Both the position numbers and the translations under genes were made by a program. The notes beneath the pieces are model-generated. The model did no database searches. It worked only from the letters and a program-made list of their open reading frames with translations, and was not told the origin of the DNA. From NCBI GenBank assembly GCA_028681335.1, contig JAQUIT010000013.1, positions 1 to 64,000 on the forward strand: 64,000 bases of DNA, given 5' to 3'. The stretch comes from Desulfuromonadaceae bacterium (GTDB taxonomy: Bacteria > Desulfobacterota > Desulfuromonadia > Geobacterales > Pseudopelobacteraceae). Positions 17,246 through 28,551 of this stretch are shown one piece after another. Numbering within the stretch: the stretch's first letter is position 1; each line of letters starts with the position of its first letter.

Positions 17246-18519
17246 CACCGTTCTCCTGCTGCTGCCGTGAGATGGTCCCGCGTCAACGGGATCATGTTGT
17301 TGGAGGCTCTGGAAAATACGACCTGAAACAGTTGCAGGGCTCCGACACTGAAATTGGCGATACAGCCGGACAGGTAGAGCCGCCATGCCCGAACGAAGGT
17401 ATCGTCAAACATTTCCTGCACCAGGCTCAGGTTCTGTTCAAAACGCCCGAGCCAGTGTTCACAGGTTTTGGCATAATGCAGGCGCAGATTTTCCACATCC
17501 AGCACGGTGAATTCCCATGGTTCGAACAGCTCCATCATCTCCCTGATTGTCGGCGGGTAACTGCCGGGAAAAATTCGCTGCAGGAACCAGGGGCTCATCG
17601 GCCTGGCACAGTTTTGACCGATCGTATGTATCAGCCCGATCCCCTGTTCCGTCATGGAACGATCGATCACACGCCCGAGCTCCCGATAATGGTCCGGCCC
17701 CACATGCTCCAGCATTCCGACCGCGGCAAACGCATCGTATTTCCCGCTGATTGCGCGGTAATCGTCCTCGATGTATTCAACCTGCCGCTCCAACCCTTCG
17801 GCCTTGGCGCGCTGGCGTGCATGTACGACCTGCTCGTGGGAAATGTTGTATGCCCTGACGCTCACCCCGTACCGCCTCGCCATGTAGAGCGCCAGCGCCC
17901 CCCAGCCGCAGCCGGCCTCCACCACGGTTTGCCCCGGCTGCAGGCGCAGTTTGCGGCAGACCAGGTCCATCTTGGCAATCTGGGCAGCCTCCAATGAGGC
18001 ATCCGGGTCGGGGAAATAGGCGCAGGTATAGAGCATTTCCCTATCCAGCCACAGCTGGTAAAAATCGTTGCCGATATCATAGTGGTGATGGATGTTTTGG
18101 CGTGATTCAGCGGGTGAGTTGAGGTTAGGTTGATTGCGACGATAGGCACCTGGGTCTGATTTCCGGTGAAATTTAGGTGCGTGTGCCAAGGAACGGTAAA
18201 CCGTCTCCATGAACGGCACAAGCCCCCCCTCGATCTCGATCCGCCCGGCACTGTAATCGTCGCCGAAATGGAGGAGCGGATTGGTCAGGAGCCGCCAGAG
18301 GGCGCCACGGTCATGAACCACCATCCCGACGCGAGGGCCGGTTTCACGTGCGGATATCTTCTGCCCATCCCACAAGAGCAGATCCATCTCCGGGTCGCCA
18401 AGAGCATGCAGGAAGAGGTGCGCCAGCCATCGGTCCAGGGCCTTGACGTTGCTGCTGTTCACGATCCCGTTGCCGTTGCGAAAGGGGACAACGAATGCAC
18501 CCGTCCTGGGAAGAGTCAT
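17245..18519 (-). CDS. cfa: cyclopropane-fatty-acyl-phospholipid synthase
   Basis: A 424-residue SAM-dependent enzyme that adds a methylene across cis double bonds of membrane phospholipid acyl chains. The SAM motif is VVEAGCGWGALALYMARRYG (near 200). Family signatures IHHHYDIGNDFYQLWLD and MLYTCAYF occur before it, and AAVGMLEHVGPDHY and the late FVRAWRLYLSGCIANFS match CFA synthases. The gene overlaps its upstream neighbour by four bases and its downstream neighbour by one, so it lies in a tightly coupled lipid operon. Confidence 0.88.
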   Translation of the reverse strand: MTLPRTGAFVVPFRNGNGIVNSSNVKALDRWLAHLFLHALGDPEMDLLLWDGQKISARETGPRVGMVVHDRGALWRLLTNPLLHFGDDYSAGRIEIEGGLVPFMETVYRSLAHAPKFHRKSDPGAYRRNQPNLNSPAESRQNIHHHYDIGNDFYQLWLDREMLYTCAYFPDPDASLEAAQIAKMDLVCRKLRLQPGQTVVEAGCGWGALALYMARRYGVSVRAYNISHEQVVHARQRAKAEGLERQVEYIEDDYRAISGKYDAFAAVGMLEHVGPDHYRELGRVIDRSMTEQGIGLIHTIGQNCARPMSPWFLQRIFPGSYPPTIREMMELFEPWEFTVLDVENLRLHYAKTCEHWLGRFEQNLSLVQEMFDDTFVRAWRLYLSGCIANFSVGALQLFQVVFSRASNNMIPLTRDHLTAAAGER

Positions 18520-18827
18520 GACGTGTGCCTGTGAGGCAGCGTGGTGGTGCTCTCAGTTGCCACCTGAGCTGCATAACAGTATTTGCAGACCTGGTCGTGC
18601 CACTTGAGCAACTCACTGCACCCCGGACAGCGCTTGTACTTTCCCTCCACTTCACGCAATGGCCTGGCAAAGTACAGCAGGAGCAGGAGCGGCGGGAGCA
18701 GCGCACAGAGGATACTCCAGGCAGCCACCATGCGCCCCCTGTTGGCCGCCATGACGCCGCCGCTTATCGCCGGAACGAGCAACACAACCATTAACACAAA
18801 GAAAACAGGCTTTACGTAGTCATGCAT
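18516..18827 (-). CDS. two-TM protein with zinc ribbon
   Basis: A 103-residue inner-membrane protein. Two hydrophobic segments (PVFFVLMVVLLVPAISGGV and WSILCALLPPLLLLLYF) are followed by a cytosolic zinc ribbon, CPGCSELLKWHDQVCKYC. ATG 18827 follows GAGGTG. It is the first gene of the CFA synthase operon. Function unknown. Confidence 0.65.
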   Translation of the reverse strand: MHDYVKPVFFVLMVVLLVPAISGGVMAANRGRMVAAWSILCALLPPLLLLLYFARPLREVEGKYKRCPGCSELLKWHDQVCKYCYAAQVATESTTTLPHRHTS

Positions 18828-18965
18828 GGGAGTCACCTCTGATCCGGTCTTCAGGCGGCACATCCCGCATAGTCATAAAAATGCGCATGATAGTCAGGAG
18901 TGTACTCTCTGCATCACCCCGCCCCGGTTCCCGGGGTAAGACCGCTCCGAATCAACTAACGGGGA

Positions 18966-19169
18966 TTATATCCTCTTGACGTCTTCCGCCTGAAGACCTT
19001 TCGGCCCTTTGACGACATTGAAGGACACCTTGTCACCCTCAACGAGTGACTTGAACCCCTCACCGCTAATCGCAGAAAAATGTACGAACACATCGCCGCT
19101 GCCGTCGTCCTGCTCGATAAATCCGAAACCCTTGCTGTCGTTGAACCATTTAACCGTTCCTGTTGCCAT
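18966..19169 (-). CDS. csp: cold-shock domain protein
   Basis: A 67-residue single CSD protein that binds single-stranded nucleic acid as an RNA chaperone. Both RNP motifs are intact: KGFGFIEQ (RNP1) and VFVHFSAI (RNP2). Length and sequence are typical of CspA homologues. AAAGGAGAACGC precedes ATG 19169. The roughly 280-bp gap upstream holds the promoter and a 5' leader but no further gene. Confidence 0.95.
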   Translation of the reverse strand: MATGTVKWFNDSKGFGFIEQDDGSGDVFVHFSAISGEGFKSLVEGDKVSFNVVKGPKGLQAEDVKRI

Positions 19170-19450
19170 TGCGTTCTCCTTTAGTACCGTTTTTTCTTAC
19201 ACGGCAACTACAACTACACACGACGTGCCAAAATTCGATTTTTATTAATTGTTTAATTACGGCACGTTAGAGTTTTGCGTGGTGCAGGTTTCGGTACGCT
19301 ATTTACAGGAGGTCTGAAGGAGGAAGGGGGCACATGCCGGTAAACAAACATCAGCAGCGGCTTTCACGGAGAGGTACATTTTCACCGTCGGCCATTTTTC
19401 TAACATCGTTGCGCAGATCTTCACCATAGCCGGAATGACGCGTCACCCCG

Positions 19451-20254
19451 TCAAACGGTTGTCCAGGCATCCAGCTTTGCGAGCAGATCATCCAGCACCA
19501 GCGGCTTTGCCAGATGGTCATCCATACCGGCAGCGATACATCTGGCAAGATCCCACGTCATGACGTTGCCGCTGAGCGCAATTACCGGGATATCATGCCG
19601 CCTCACGTTTGAAGCGGGATCACGGATAAGGGCCGTGATTTCGTAGCCGTTCATTTCAGGCATCATGCAGTCCATCAGTACCAGCGCATAGTCGTTTTTT
19701 TCAAGCGCCAGCAGCGCCTCCCTGCCGTCACCCGCCACATCGACCCGATAGCCGTATCCCTTCAGCAGCCGTGGCACTATTTTTCGGGCGCTAGGGTCGT
19801 CTTCGGCCAGAAGGATGCGAATATCCTTGGGCTGGGACTTCCCCGGTGCAGGGGCAACACAGCGCTGTTCAGATGCGGGGCGGCCGGGCAGAGGCTTTGA
19901 GATCGACGGGGACTGATCAAAAGATGGCTGTTCCGTTTGTAGCTCGTCTGTTTTGAGAGTGTCGCTGAGCAGGCGTATCAGTTCAAGACCGGAGTTTTTA
20001 GCACTTTCGGCGAATCCGTACTGCTGAGGAGATAACGGGGTCTGCTGCAACAACTCGATCATGCCTATGACGCCGTTCATGTGGGTACGGATGTCGTGAT
20101 TTATCGCGGTGAGGAAACTGTTTGCGGAGATTTTGTCCTCCGCGGCGGCTGCAGCCATACCGGTGCGCATCAGGCGCAACTCTTCCTCCGCCCGCTCCAG
20201 TCTGGCCACGGTCTCCGCAAGTAGGACACTGCTATTGTTTGTCTTGGATGTCAT
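19451..20254 (-). CDS. HisKA-receiver protein lacking an ATPase domain
   Basis: About 267 residues. A short coiled coil (LLAETVARLERAEEELRLMR) leads to an H box, LTAINHDIRTHMNGVIGMIE, but the HATPase domain of a kinase is absent; a linker rich in Pro/Ser follows and then a complete receiver (DIRILLAEDDPSARK ... LVLMDCMMPEMNG ... IPVIALSGNV). It may be a phosphotransfer partner that needs the larger kinase immediately upstream. The start is uncertain (20254 or 20293; no strong ribosome binding site at either). Confidence 0.65.
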   Translation of the reverse strand: MTSKTNNSSVLLAETVARLERAEEELRLMRTGMAAAAAEDKISANSFLTAINHDIRTHMNGVIGMIELLQQTPLSPQQYGFAESAKNSGLELIRLLSDTLKTDELQTEQPSFDQSPSISKPLPGRPASEQRCVAPAPGKSQPKDIRILLAEDDPSARKIVPRLLKGYGYRVDVAGDGREALLALEKNDYALVLMDCMMPEMNGYEITALIRDPASNVRRHDIPVIALSGNVMTWDLARCIAAGMDDHLAKPLVLDDLLAKLDAWTTV

Positions 20255-20345
20255 CAGTACCGGTTTAAAGGTGAAGGAGATAATTGTCCACACGGTTGTA
20301 CGACACAGACAGGGCAGGCTTCACAAAAGACAAAGAACGCCCCGC

Positions 20346-23207
20346 TCAAAGGAGCCCCTTCTCCCGCAAGTCGCACACGTGCGTCTTAACCAGCGGCAGC
20401 TCACGCTCCAGGGCGATGACCAATTCTCTGACAACATCGTGATTGTTACCGCTGGAGTTTTCCTGGAGAGCGCTACAGATTTCGGAAAGCTTCTGCAACC
20501 CCAGATTCCTGCTTCCACCGAGAAGGAAATGGGCGGTCTCATAGACTCCTGTCAGGTTTTTTTCTTCAACTGCCGCGTAGAGCGCCGGTATATGTTTTTC
20601 AACATTTTCCAGATACGGCTCAACGACCGCCGGCACAAAATCCTTCCCTGTTTTTTTAAACATCCTCAGCATCTTTTGCAGGCGTGCAGCATCAAATACA
20701 TTGTCTGTGACCGTGCGGCAGTCACCCTCCTCAACGTGAGGCACCGGCAACCGGGCAGGCAAGCGCCGCGAAGGAATAGCCCAGCGCATGACAACCTCTT
20801 GCAATGTGCCGGAGCGTATCGGCTTGCTCAGATAATCATCCATTCCGGCCATAAGGCATTTTTCCTGAAATCCTTTGATCGCATTTGCGGTCAACGCAAC
20901 AATAACGGTGTGTTTTCTACTCCCTTCCAGCCGCCGTATCTCTTCGGTAGCCTCAAAACCGTTCATATCCGGCATGTTACAGTCCATAAAGACGATATCG
21001 TAGCTATTGCGACTCACCATCGTAACGGCATCCCTGCCGCATGAGACAACATCCACCTTACAGCCGATAAACTGCAACATGGTCGCCGCCACAATCTGGC
21101 TGGAAGGGTTGTCTTCGGCAACAAGGGCCAGCATCTGCCCTAAAGAAGCAAGGTTGTCGGCAGCGGTGGGAGCGCCCGTCACAGCGGCATTATTGACGGC
21201 ATGCCGAGGCTGGTTGTCCCGATGAGCACAGAGAGAAACGATCGTAACGGCATCGATGACCCGATGCTGATGAATCGGCTTTGACAGTAATGCAGAAAAA
21301 ATGTTGTCCGGAAAATCCGGCAACTTTTCAGTACCGTGGGAAAGCGGTGTGAGGAGTATAAGCTGTGGTTTATCAGACCATTCAGCCTCCTTTATCCTCT
21401 TGCCGAGAGTCACACCGTCCATTCCCGGCATATTCTGGTCAATAATGACAACCCGGAACGGATCACCGTCTGAGCGGGCTTTCTCCAACATCTCCAGAGC
21501 CTTGTCTCCGGAATATGCAAGGCTGCAGCGCCCGCCCGCAAAGGTGAGGTATCGGGCGAGAATCAGTCGATTCTGCCTGACATCATCCACAACAAGCACG
21601 CGAACTCCCTCCAGCCCTGAAGACGATGCGGTTTCATCAAGGCATGAGGTGTCAAGGGGCAAAGCCAGTGTAAACCAGAAGGTCGAACCTTTTCCGATGA
21701 CACTTTTCACGCCGATTGTCCCACCCATCATTTCCACAAGACTCTTGCTGATGGCCAGCCCCAGACCGGTGCCACCATGCGGCCGGTGCGGGAGGGCATC
21801 CACCTGGTAAAACTTCTGAAACAGTTGCGGAAGCGCCCCCTCCGGGATACCCGACCCTGTATCCGACACGCTGATGTTGAGAGAGACCTCGTTGTTGACG
21901 ACACCAAGACACTTCACATCGATAACGATATGGCCGTGATCGGTAAATTTGATCGCATTGCCGGCAAGATTGACCAATACCTGCCTGATACGCCCTGCAT
22001 CCCCGATAAGATGCGTCGGTATCTCCGGAGAATAACCGACGATAAACTCTACCTGCTTGCCGACTGTTTTTGTCACAAGAAGATCACCGACGTTCTCGCA
22101 CACGGTGCGCAAATTGAAGGGAGCATGCTTGATTTCGATTTTACCCGACTCCACCTTGGAAAAGTCGAGGATGTCGTTGATTATATCAAGCAGAGTTGTC
22201 GCAGAATTCAGGATGCCATTGGCAAAAAGGTACTGCTGTTCAGACAGCGTGGTTTTCAGCAGCAGATCGGACAGGCCGATGACACTGTTCATCGGAGTAC
22301 GGATTTCATGACTCATGGTGGCCAAAAAATCGCTTTTGGCCTGATTGGCGCTTTCAGCGCGGTTGTGGGCGGCGATAAGTTCATGAGACTGCTGAAGGAT
22401 CAGGTCTTTGGAAATCTTGAGTTCCTTCATATTGCGCAGAATCTTTTCCTCTGCCAGCTTCCGCTCGGTAATATCGCGCACGATAATCAGTACCTCGTCT
22501 GCGCCGCTCCGAACGGAACGCAATTCGAGGAAACGCGGTACGCTTTGCACCGAAAAATTGAAGCAGAGTTGCATGTCATCAGCCTGTAGGCCATCTATGA
22601 TGTCGCGATGGGCGGCTGTTCCAGCTCCGGGTGACAGCACGTCCGTTAGCTTCTTGCCAGCCAGGTCATCGGGAATAAAGGAAAAATCAGTTGAGTTCGG
22701 TTTCTGGCAGTAGAGGATTGTGCCGTCGTTTTTACAGCGGAGGATGAGATCCGGAATAGCCTTCAGCAGCGCAAGCGTTTTCAGTTCGCTCTGTATGAGC
22801 TCCTTTTCCATCTGCTTCTGGATGCGTTCCTGGGACTGCTTGTAGATGGCCATCTCGACACAGTGCTTGAGATGGTTGAGATGTACCGGTTTTTCAATGA
22901 AAGCAAAAGAATTGGACATTTTGGTACGGGAAAAGGTGGCGTCATCTCCATGTGCCGTAAGGAAAATGATCGGTATATCCCTTTGTTCGGAAATCCTGTT
23001 GGCTGCCATGACCCCATCCACACTCCCCTTCAGGGTAACATCCATCAGGATCAGATCGGGCAACAGGGCTGCGGCAGTTTCAATGGCTTCAGCGCCGTTG
23101 TCGATTATCGCAACGACATCGTACCCGAGGCGTCCCAGAAACATGCCAATACTTTGGGCGGCAGAGGCTTCATCCTCAACAATCATTATCCGGTAGTTTT
23201 GCGTCAA
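20346..23207 (-). CDS. multidomain hybrid histidine kinase (REC-PAS-HisKA-HATPase-REC-REC-HPt)
   Basis: A 953-residue cytosolic phosphorelay protein. In order: receiver (3-125, phospho-Asp56 in [10 protein letters not shown]), PAS (140-250), HisKA (290-355, [20 protein letters not shown] with His300), ATPase (400-520, [18 protein letters not shown]), two receivers (about 530-650 with DQNMPGMDG; about 690-805 with DCNMPDMNG) and an HPt domain (about 845-940, [13 protein letters not shown]). No transmembrane segment is present, so it receives input through the N-terminal receiver or PAS. The small HisKA-receiver gene follows after about 90 bp on the same strand. Confidence 0.88.
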   Translation of the reverse strand: MTQNYRIMIVEDEASAAQSIGMFLGRLGYDVVAIIDNGAEAIETAAALLPDLILMDVTLKGSVDGVMAANRISEQRDIPIIFLTAHGDDATFSRTKMSNSFAFIEKPVHLNHLKHCVEMAIYKQSQERIQKQMEKELIQSELKTLALLKAIPDLILRCKNDGTILYCQKPNSTDFSFIPDDLAGKKLTDVLSPGAGTAAHRDIIDGLQADDMQLCFNFSVQSVPRFLELRSVRSGADEVLIIVRDITERKLAEEKILRNMKELKISKDLILQQSHELIAAHNRAESANQAKSDFLATMSHEIRTPMNSVIGLSDLLLKTTLSEQQYLFANGILNSATTLLDIINDILDFSKVESGKIEIKHAPFNLRTVCENVGDLLVTKTVGKQVEFIVGYSPEIPTHLIGDAGRIRQVLVNLAGNAIKFTDHGHIVIDVKCLGVVNNEVSLNISVSDTGSGIPEGALPQLFQKFYQVDALPHRPHGGTGLGLAISKSLVEMMGGTIGVKSVIGKGSTFWFTLALPLDTSCLDETASSSGLEGVRVLVVDDVRQNRLILARYLTFAGGRCSLAYSGDKALEMLEKARSDGDPFRVVIIDQNMPGMDGVTLGKRIKEAEWSDKPQLILLTPLSHGTEKLPDFPDNIFSALLSKPIHQHRVIDAVTIVSLCAHRDNQPRHAVNNAAVTGAPTAADNLASLGQMLALVAEDNPSSQIVAATMLQFIGCKVDVVSCGRDAVTMVSRNSYDIVFMDCNMPDMNGFEATEEIRRLEGSRKHTVIVALTANAIKGFQEKCLMAGMDDYLSKPIRSGTLQEVVMRWAIPSRRLPARLPVPHVEEGDCRTVTDNVFDAARLQKMLRMFKKTGKDFVPAVVEPYLENVEKHIPALYAAVEEKNLTGVYETAHFLLGGSRNLGLQKLSEICSALQENSSGNNHDVVRELVIALERELPLVKTHVCDLREKGLL

Positions 23208-23367
23208 AGTATGGTTTCTCCCTCACGAAGGAACTCGGACGGACATTTATGCAGGTATAATTTTAACCGCATTTGCACTATTTGCAATTTTTTTACTTGG
23301 TACACTGTGCATACTCTCCCGCGGAAGCGGATCATTACCGCCCCGGCCCGCCACACGCCCATTATTT

Positions 23368-25197
23368 TCATTCGACCGTAACGCTTTTTGCCAGATTTCT
23401 CGGCTGATCAACATCTTTACCTTTTAAAATTGCAAAGTTATATGCCACCAGCTGCAACGCTACGGCGAAAAGCACCGCAGACAGGACCTCCCCGGCCCAG
23501 GGTATTTGCAGAGAAAATTCGGCTCTCTTGCCGGTCTCCTCGTCACCTGCGGAGCAGAAGGCAGCAACCCTGCCCCCGCGGGTAATAACCTCCTCCATAT
23601 TGGATCTGACCTTTACCAGATGCCGGTCGTTCGGCGCCAGTACAAAAACCGGCATTTCCCGGTCAATCAGGGCTATCGGGCCATGCTTCATCTCTCCGGC
23701 CGGATATCCGTCGGCATGGATATACGATATCTCCTTCAACTTGAGAGCGCCTTCAAGGGCAATGGGGTAGCTGATGCCGCGACCGAGATAGATGGCATCC
23801 CATGAGGTCAGGTACTCACAGGCGACCTCTTCAATCTGCGGATCAAGCAGCAGCGTTTTTTCAACCAGATCCGGGAGCGCGTTCAGTGCGGCAATCATTT
23901 CCCGCCCCTTTTCCAGATTAATTGCGCCGTTAGCGCGACCGAGGCGGATGGTCAGCATATAGAGGGCTACCAACTGTGTCGTAAAAGCCTTGGTTGAAGC
24001 GACGCCGATTTCCAGCCCGGCGTGCGTGTAGATGACACCATCGGATTCGCGCGCGATCGATGAATCGACCACGTTACAGATCGAGACGATGTGTGCATCC
24101 CTGCTCTTCGCCTCACGCAACGCGGCCAGCGTATCCGCAGTCTCACCCGACTGCGAAATCGGGATTACCAGCGTTTTCCCGGAGACGAGAGGATCGCGAT
24201 AGCGGAATTCAGAGGCGATCTCCACATCAACAGGGATCCGGCAATGCTCCTCTATCATGTATTTACCCGCCAGTGCTGCATGCCATGAAGTACCGCACGC
24301 CACCAGGCAGAGTCTTTCAAATGACAGCAACTGGCGGTCACTCAGGTGCAGTCCTTCCAGAAAGACATCACCCTCATTCGGACGCAACCGCCCGGCAGTC
24401 ACGTTTTTAACGGCCTGGGGCTGTTCATGGATCTCTTTGAGCATAAAATTCGGATAGCCGTTTTTCTCCGCCATCATAGGCGACCAGTCGATAAAACGCG
24501 GCGTCTTGACGATGTCCTGACCATCAAGATCAGTGAATATCACGGTACCATTTCTGAATACGGCCATTTCACCATCTTCCATGATCACCATTTCCCTTGT
24601 GTTGGCAATAATGGCCGGCATATCCGAGGCAATAAAAAACTCATGCCCCTTGATGCCGACAACCATCGGGGATCCCGACTTGGCCGCAATCAGTGTTTTA
24701 TCGTCCCTTTGGCTGAGAATACAGAGTGCATAGGCACCTTGCAGATCTTTTAGGGCCAGCCGAACAGCCTCTTCGAGGGTGGTAGCCGTTTTAAGTTTTT
24801 CATCGACAAGATGGGAAATAACCTCGGAATCGGTTTCAGAGAGGAACATATGTCCCTTGTCCAACAACTCCTCTTTCAGCGACAGGTAGTTTTCAATGAT
24901 GCCGTTATGCACCACCACAACCGCCCCGCCCCTGTGTGGATGGGCATTGACTACCGTCGGCTTTCCATGGGTGGCCCAGCGGGTATGGCCGATACCTATC
25001 GTACCGTGGAGCGGCTGTTCATTGAGAAGCCGCTCCAAATTCACCAGTTTGCCGGAACTGCGCCGTATCTCAACAGCGCCTAAATCCATGGTACAGATTC
25101 CAGCAGAATCGTAACCACGGTATTCCAGCATTTTCAAGCCGCTCATAATTACCGGGCTCGCCTCATGACACCCCATATATCCAACAATGCCGCACAT
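23368..25197 (-). CDS. glmS: glutamine--fructose-6-phosphate aminotransferase (isomerising)
   Basis: A 609-residue cytosolic enzyme making glucosamine-6-phosphate from fructose-6-phosphate and glutamine, the first step to UDP-GlcNAc, peptidoglycan and LPS. The N-terminal glutaminase begins MCGIVGYMG with catalytic Cys2 (after Met removal Cys1), followed by [11 protein letters not shown]; two SIS isomerase domains follow ([38 protein letters not shown]), and the protein ends [13 protein letters not shown] as in other GlmS. AGGGAGGAA precedes ATG 25197. It appears monocistronic. Confidence 0.97.
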   Translation of the reverse strand: MCGIVGYMGCHEASPVIMSGLKMLEYRGYDSAGICTMDLGAVEIRRSSGKLVNLERLLNEQPLHGTIGIGHTRWATHGKPTVVNAHPHRGGAVVVVHNGIIENYLSLKEELLDKGHMFLSETDSEVISHLVDEKLKTATTLEEAVRLALKDLQGAYALCILSQRDDKTLIAAKSGSPMVVGIKGHEFFIASDMPAIIANTREMVIMEDGEMAVFRNGTVIFTDLDGQDIVKTPRFIDWSPMMAEKNGYPNFMLKEIHEQPQAVKNVTAGRLRPNEGDVFLEGLHLSDRQLLSFERLCLVACGTSWHAALAGKYMIEEHCRIPVDVEIASEFRYRDPLVSGKTLVIPISQSGETADTLAALREAKSRDAHIVSICNVVDSSIARESDGVIYTHAGLEIGVASTKAFTTQLVALYMLTIRLGRANGAINLEKGREMIAALNALPDLVEKTLLLDPQIEEVACEYLTSWDAIYLGRGISYPIALEGALKLKEISYIHADGYPAGEMKHGPIALIDREMPVFVLAPNDRHLVKVRSNMEEVITRGGRVAAFCSAGDEETGKRAEFSLQIPWAGEVLSAVLFAVALQLVAYNFAILKGKDVDQPRNLAKSVTVE

Positions 25198-25491
25198 AAG
25201 AAGTTCCTCCCTTCACTATTGCATCACTACGTTGTGGTAACTCGTGTGCCACAACCTATTCTGCAGAGACAGGGAAAACCATTACACGTAATGTGCCAGC
25301 GGCAATTATTGCTAAGCTGCTATAATATCTAAAGGTTAACTGAATCGGGTGGATTCCAGCGATGCTAACTCTTATCGGAACAATTGGCTGGAGTCGTGAA
25401 AGTAGCTAAATTTGCACGCAATACACACGCGGTGACATTCTTTACCGGTGTTAAATTTACGGCAGGCATGGCGGTGAATCCTGAAGGGGGG

Positions 25492-26910
25492 TTACGCCGG
25501 AATTCCGAGCCGCTTGCTGAGTGTTTGCCGGGCAATACCGAGCAGCAGCGCCGCAGACCTCTGATTACCGTTAGTCAGATTCATCGCTGATGATGTCAGA
25601 TAATCTTCCATCTCTTTTATGGTCGGAAAGCGTCCAAAGAACCCGTATAACGCATCATCAACCTCTTTGCTCGGCACCAGAAGCTCCGGTTTTGAATGAG
25701 TGCCGTCACCGCCGGACAGCCCGACAAAACAGTCAAGTGTCAGCAAGCCGCTACTGTAACGGGCAACCGCATCGAAAATCATGGCATGAAGTTCGCGGAC
25801 ATTACCTTCGTAATGATAGGTTGAAAGCAGCGCCACGACTTCACGCGACGGAGCCGGCTTCGGCTTGCCGAGTGAGGCGGCTGCTTTTTCCAGAAAATAG
25901 TCCAGTAAAACCGGAATATCCTCCCGGCGTTCACGAAGCGGCGGTATCTGGATATGATGGGCACAGAGCCGGTAATAGAGATCTTTGCGGAACTTGTTGG
26001 TGTTTATCAGGTTGGAGAGATCCTGGTTGGTGGCGACAATCAGGCGGGCATCCGTCTTCTTGAGGACATCCGACCCGACCGGATAAAACTCCTGCTCTTG
26101 AATAAGTCGCAGCAGCTTGATCTGGGATGTTTCATTCAGATCGCCGATTTCATCAAGAAACAGGGTACCGCCGGCAGCTGTGGCGATGAGCCCCTCCCGC
26201 GCCTGGTCCGCACCGGTAAAAGCCCCCTTCTTGTGGCCGAACAGCGTGTCGGAAAACATGTTGTCGTCAAGGCCTGCGGCATTGACTGTCACGAATGAAC
26301 CTTTTTTGTTGCTGAGCGCCCCGATTGCACGGGCAATCAGCTCCTTGCCAACACCGGTTTCCCCGGTAACCAGCACCGGCTGGTCCGATGTGGCAATAAC
26401 CTCAATATACTGGAAGATGGAACGCATCTTCTTGCTGGCGGTAATAATTGCATCGAACGCAGCGGGATGTTTCAGACTGTCGTTGAGCAGATACTCCCGC
26501 AAGCTGCGGTTCTCTACATACAGATCGTTGAGCTGCAAAGCTTTCTCTACGCTCAGCAGCAGGCGTTCAATATCCATCGGCTTGGTGATATAATCCGTAG
26601 CACCCGCTTTTATGCAGTTAACAGCGGTTTCAATGTCATCAGACGACGTCATGACGATGACCGGTATATGCGGGAAATCCCGGGTCAAAACGGGGAGAAG
26701 ATCCAGACCGGATACATGCGGCATCATCAGGTCAAGAATGATCATCGACACAGGATGTTCGTCAAGGAACTGTACGGTTTTTCTGCTGTCGGTGAGCATC
26801 AGGACATTGCTTACCCCCTCACTCTTCAGGGCGGTAACACTTATTTCAAGGACAACCGGATCATCGTCTATTAACAGAATCGGCAGCTGCGAGTTGATTT
26901 TGGAATCCAT
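25492..26910 (-). CDS. sigma-54-dependent response regulator (NtrC family)
   Basis: A 472-residue enhancer-binding protein that remodels sigma-54 RNA polymerase. The receiver (10-125) has phospho-Asp60 (MIILDLMMPHVSG). The AAA+ domain (about 150-385) has Walker A GETGVGKE, the sigma-54 contact loop GAFTGA, and GGTLFLDEIGD. The C-terminal Fis-type helix-turn-helix reads NQRSAALLLGIARQTLSKRLGI. No cognate kinase is adjacent on the same transcript. Several sigma-54-like promoters occur in this window, but a regulatory link is not demonstrated. AAAGGTG lies upstream of ATG 26910. Confidence 0.9.
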   Translation of the reverse strand: MDSKINSQLPILLIDDDPVVLEISVTALKSEGVSNVLMLTDSRKTVQFLDEHPVSMIILDLMMPHVSGLDLLPVLTRDFPHIPVIVMTSSDDIETAVNCIKAGATDYITKPMDIERLLLSVEKALQLNDLYVENRSLREYLLNDSLKHPAAFDAIITASKKMRSIFQYIEVIATSDQPVLVTGETGVGKELIARAIGALSNKKGSFVTVNAAGLDDNMFSDTLFGHKKGAFTGADQAREGLIATAAGGTLFLDEIGDLNETSQIKLLRLIQEQEFYPVGSDVLKKTDARLIVATNQDLSNLINTNKFRKDLYYRLCAHHIQIPPLRERREDIPVLLDYFLEKAAASLGKPKPAPSREVVALLSTYHYEGNVRELHAMIFDAVARYSSGLLTLDCFVGLSGGDGTHSKPELLVPSKEVDDALYGFFGRFPTIKEMEDYLTSSAMNLTNGNQRSAALLLGIARQTLSKRLGIPA

Positions 26911-27350
26911 AATACTAACACCTTTCTTGCTGCATAAAGTAATGCCCCTGTTGGTACGGCTTCCCGCTGCCGTACCTTTTGGCGTAGCAGAGTGTGCAAA
27001 AACTGTTTAGTCCATGACGCGTCTTCCCCGGTCTCACGGTGCCACGCAAAAACACTCTACCACACCATGAGCGATATTCAACTACAGCCCGCCACCTCCA
27101 TCACGACCCTCTTTTACGTGTGCTGAAAAACACCTGCAGGTGCGCAATGCAAGACATGGCGGCGCGCGAGGCCGACCCGGCTTTCAGGCCCACAGACAAC
27201 CTTTATTATTTCCATCTTGATTATGACTTGAGACTGTTGAATTTGAAGGACGTTTTTTGGAATGGGGGTTACAACAGAGATCGGTAACGACAGGGGAAGT
27301 CTCTATAAATCATACGAACCGGCGAGACATGTTCAATTTGTCAAATCACT
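26911..27350. other. intergenic region upstream of the NtrC-type regulator
   Basis: About 440 bp without a convincing gene. It includes a perfect 8-bp inverted repeat at 26953-26976 (GGTACGGC ... GCCGTACC, 8-base loop), some 45 bases upstream of the regulator start, which may be an operator or attenuator. An open frame at 27039-27287 lacks a ribosome binding site and any recognisable motif. Confidence 0.45.
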
Positions 27351-28313
27351 TTAAAGCGGTCTTTTTAAGTTAACAATCTCAACAAAGTGGTTGAAAAGTT
27401 CGGGGTTAAAGGCCCCCTTCTCCGCTTCCTCACGCATGATCTTGATTGCATCCTCGTGAGAATTGGCCTTGCGGTGCGCCCGGTCCATAATCAAGGCACT
27501 GTAAACGTCACATATCGCAGCCACCTGCCCGCTCCGGGGAATATCATCCCCTTTCAGGCCGGTAGGATAGCCGTTGCCGTCGTATCTCTCATGGTGGTAG
27601 CGAACAATATTGAGCACAATCTCGCCGTAGTTCCCACTCTGTTTAAGATACTCATACCCTTTCTGGGTATGCTGCTTAACCTTGTAATATTCGATATCGG
27701 AGAGTGCATCGTTCTTTTCGAGGATCTCACCGGTTATGAAGATCATGCCATAATCATGAAGAAGAGATCCGACCCCCACATCAATCATCTCGTCAGGGGC
27801 CAGATCAAATATCATCTCATGAAACAGCAGCGAGAGTGCGGTAACCTGTACTGCATGGGCAAAGATGTAAAAGTTGTTATCGACTACCGCCTGAATCGAT
27901 TCCAGAGCATGACTGTCAGTGGCAACATGCTGCAGCATATGCTGGACCATGTTGCGGCAGCGCAGCAGATTCGCGGCTGTATCCGGTGACTCGAACATGT
28001 CAATAACGCAGTTTACAGAGGTCTGATAGAGGATCTTTCCTTTGACGGCACTGCTGAGATCGTCCCTTGCGAGCATTTCCGTCAGACCGTTCTCCATGAA
28101 TTCGTTAAGAATCTCCATGTCGCCGCTCCGGACATAGAGGAATTCGGTAAAATTCCTCTCCAGACGGCTATAGTCCGCGACAGTGAACATCCTCTCCGGA
28201 TCTTTATAGAGGACATAGTTGCCGCCACTCCTCAGATAGAGCGCCACACTGGGGAAACAGTCTGGTGAGATACTGTCGATACTTATCGCCCGCCAGTAAC
28301 GGTCTTTGCTCAC
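27351..28313 (-). CDS. HD-GYP domain cyclic-dinucleotide phosphodiesterase
   Basis: A 320-residue protein with an uncharacterised N-terminal half (about 1-125) and a C-terminal HD-GYP domain. The metal-binding HD pair is in VGSLLHDYGMI, the second His pair in VRYHHERYDGNGYPTGLKGD (the GYP motif itself), and DVYSALI follows as expected. Enzymes of this class hydrolyse c-di-GMP, and some Geobacter/Myxococcus-type members cleave 3',3'-cGAMP. GTG 28313 is preceded by GAGG. It lies in the operon led by a GEMM-I riboswitch, pointing to feedback between the second messenger and its turnover. Confidence 0.88.
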   Translation of the reverse strand: MSKDRYWRAISIDSISPDCFPSVALYLRSGGNYVLYKDPERMFTVADYSRLERNFTEFLYVRSGDMEILNEFMENGLTEMLARDDLSSAVKGKILYQTSVNCVIDMFESPDTAANLLRCRNMVQHMLQHVATDSHALESIQAVVDNNFYIFAHAVQVTALSLLFHEMIFDLAPDEMIDVGVGSLLHDYGMIFITGEILEKNDALSDIEYYKVKQHTQKGYEYLKQSGNYGEIVLNIVRYHHERYDGNGYPTGLKGDDIPRSGQVAAICDVYSALIMDRAHRKANSHEDAIKIMREEAEKGAFNPELFNHFVEIVNLKRPL

Positions 28314-28350
28314 AGGTTATCCTCGGGAATTTAGTAGAGACTTAATCAGG

Positions 28351-28551
28351 TCAGCGAACATCAAGCAGCCGGCAGCTGAGGGCATCCTTTACTTCCTGGC
28401 GGAATTTGAGAAGCATCTGCTTCTCCTCCCCATACGAGTTGTTTATGCTGTCGGTAAGAACTGAGTGCAGCTTGCTCAGCTTGGCACGATCTCCCATGGA
28501 ATCCCGCAGTTGCCTACGGAGATTGGTAGCAGCTAAATTTGTAGACGCCAT
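28351..28551 (-). CDS. small hypothetical protein
   Basis: A 66-residue, charged, probably helical protein (begins MASTNLAATNLRRQLRDSMG). No motif was recognised. It sits between the riboswitch-led gene and the HD-GYP gene on the same strand. GGTGG upstream of ATG 28551 is a modest ribosome binding site. Confidence 0.5.
   Translation of the reverse strand: MASTNLAATNLRRQLRDSMGDRAKLSKLHSVLTDSINNSYGEEKQMLLKFRQEVKDALSCRLLDVR

Noticed and set aside
27039-27287. 82-codon frame on the plus strand
   Set aside because: No ribosome binding site, no motif and no conserved neighbour; probably chance.
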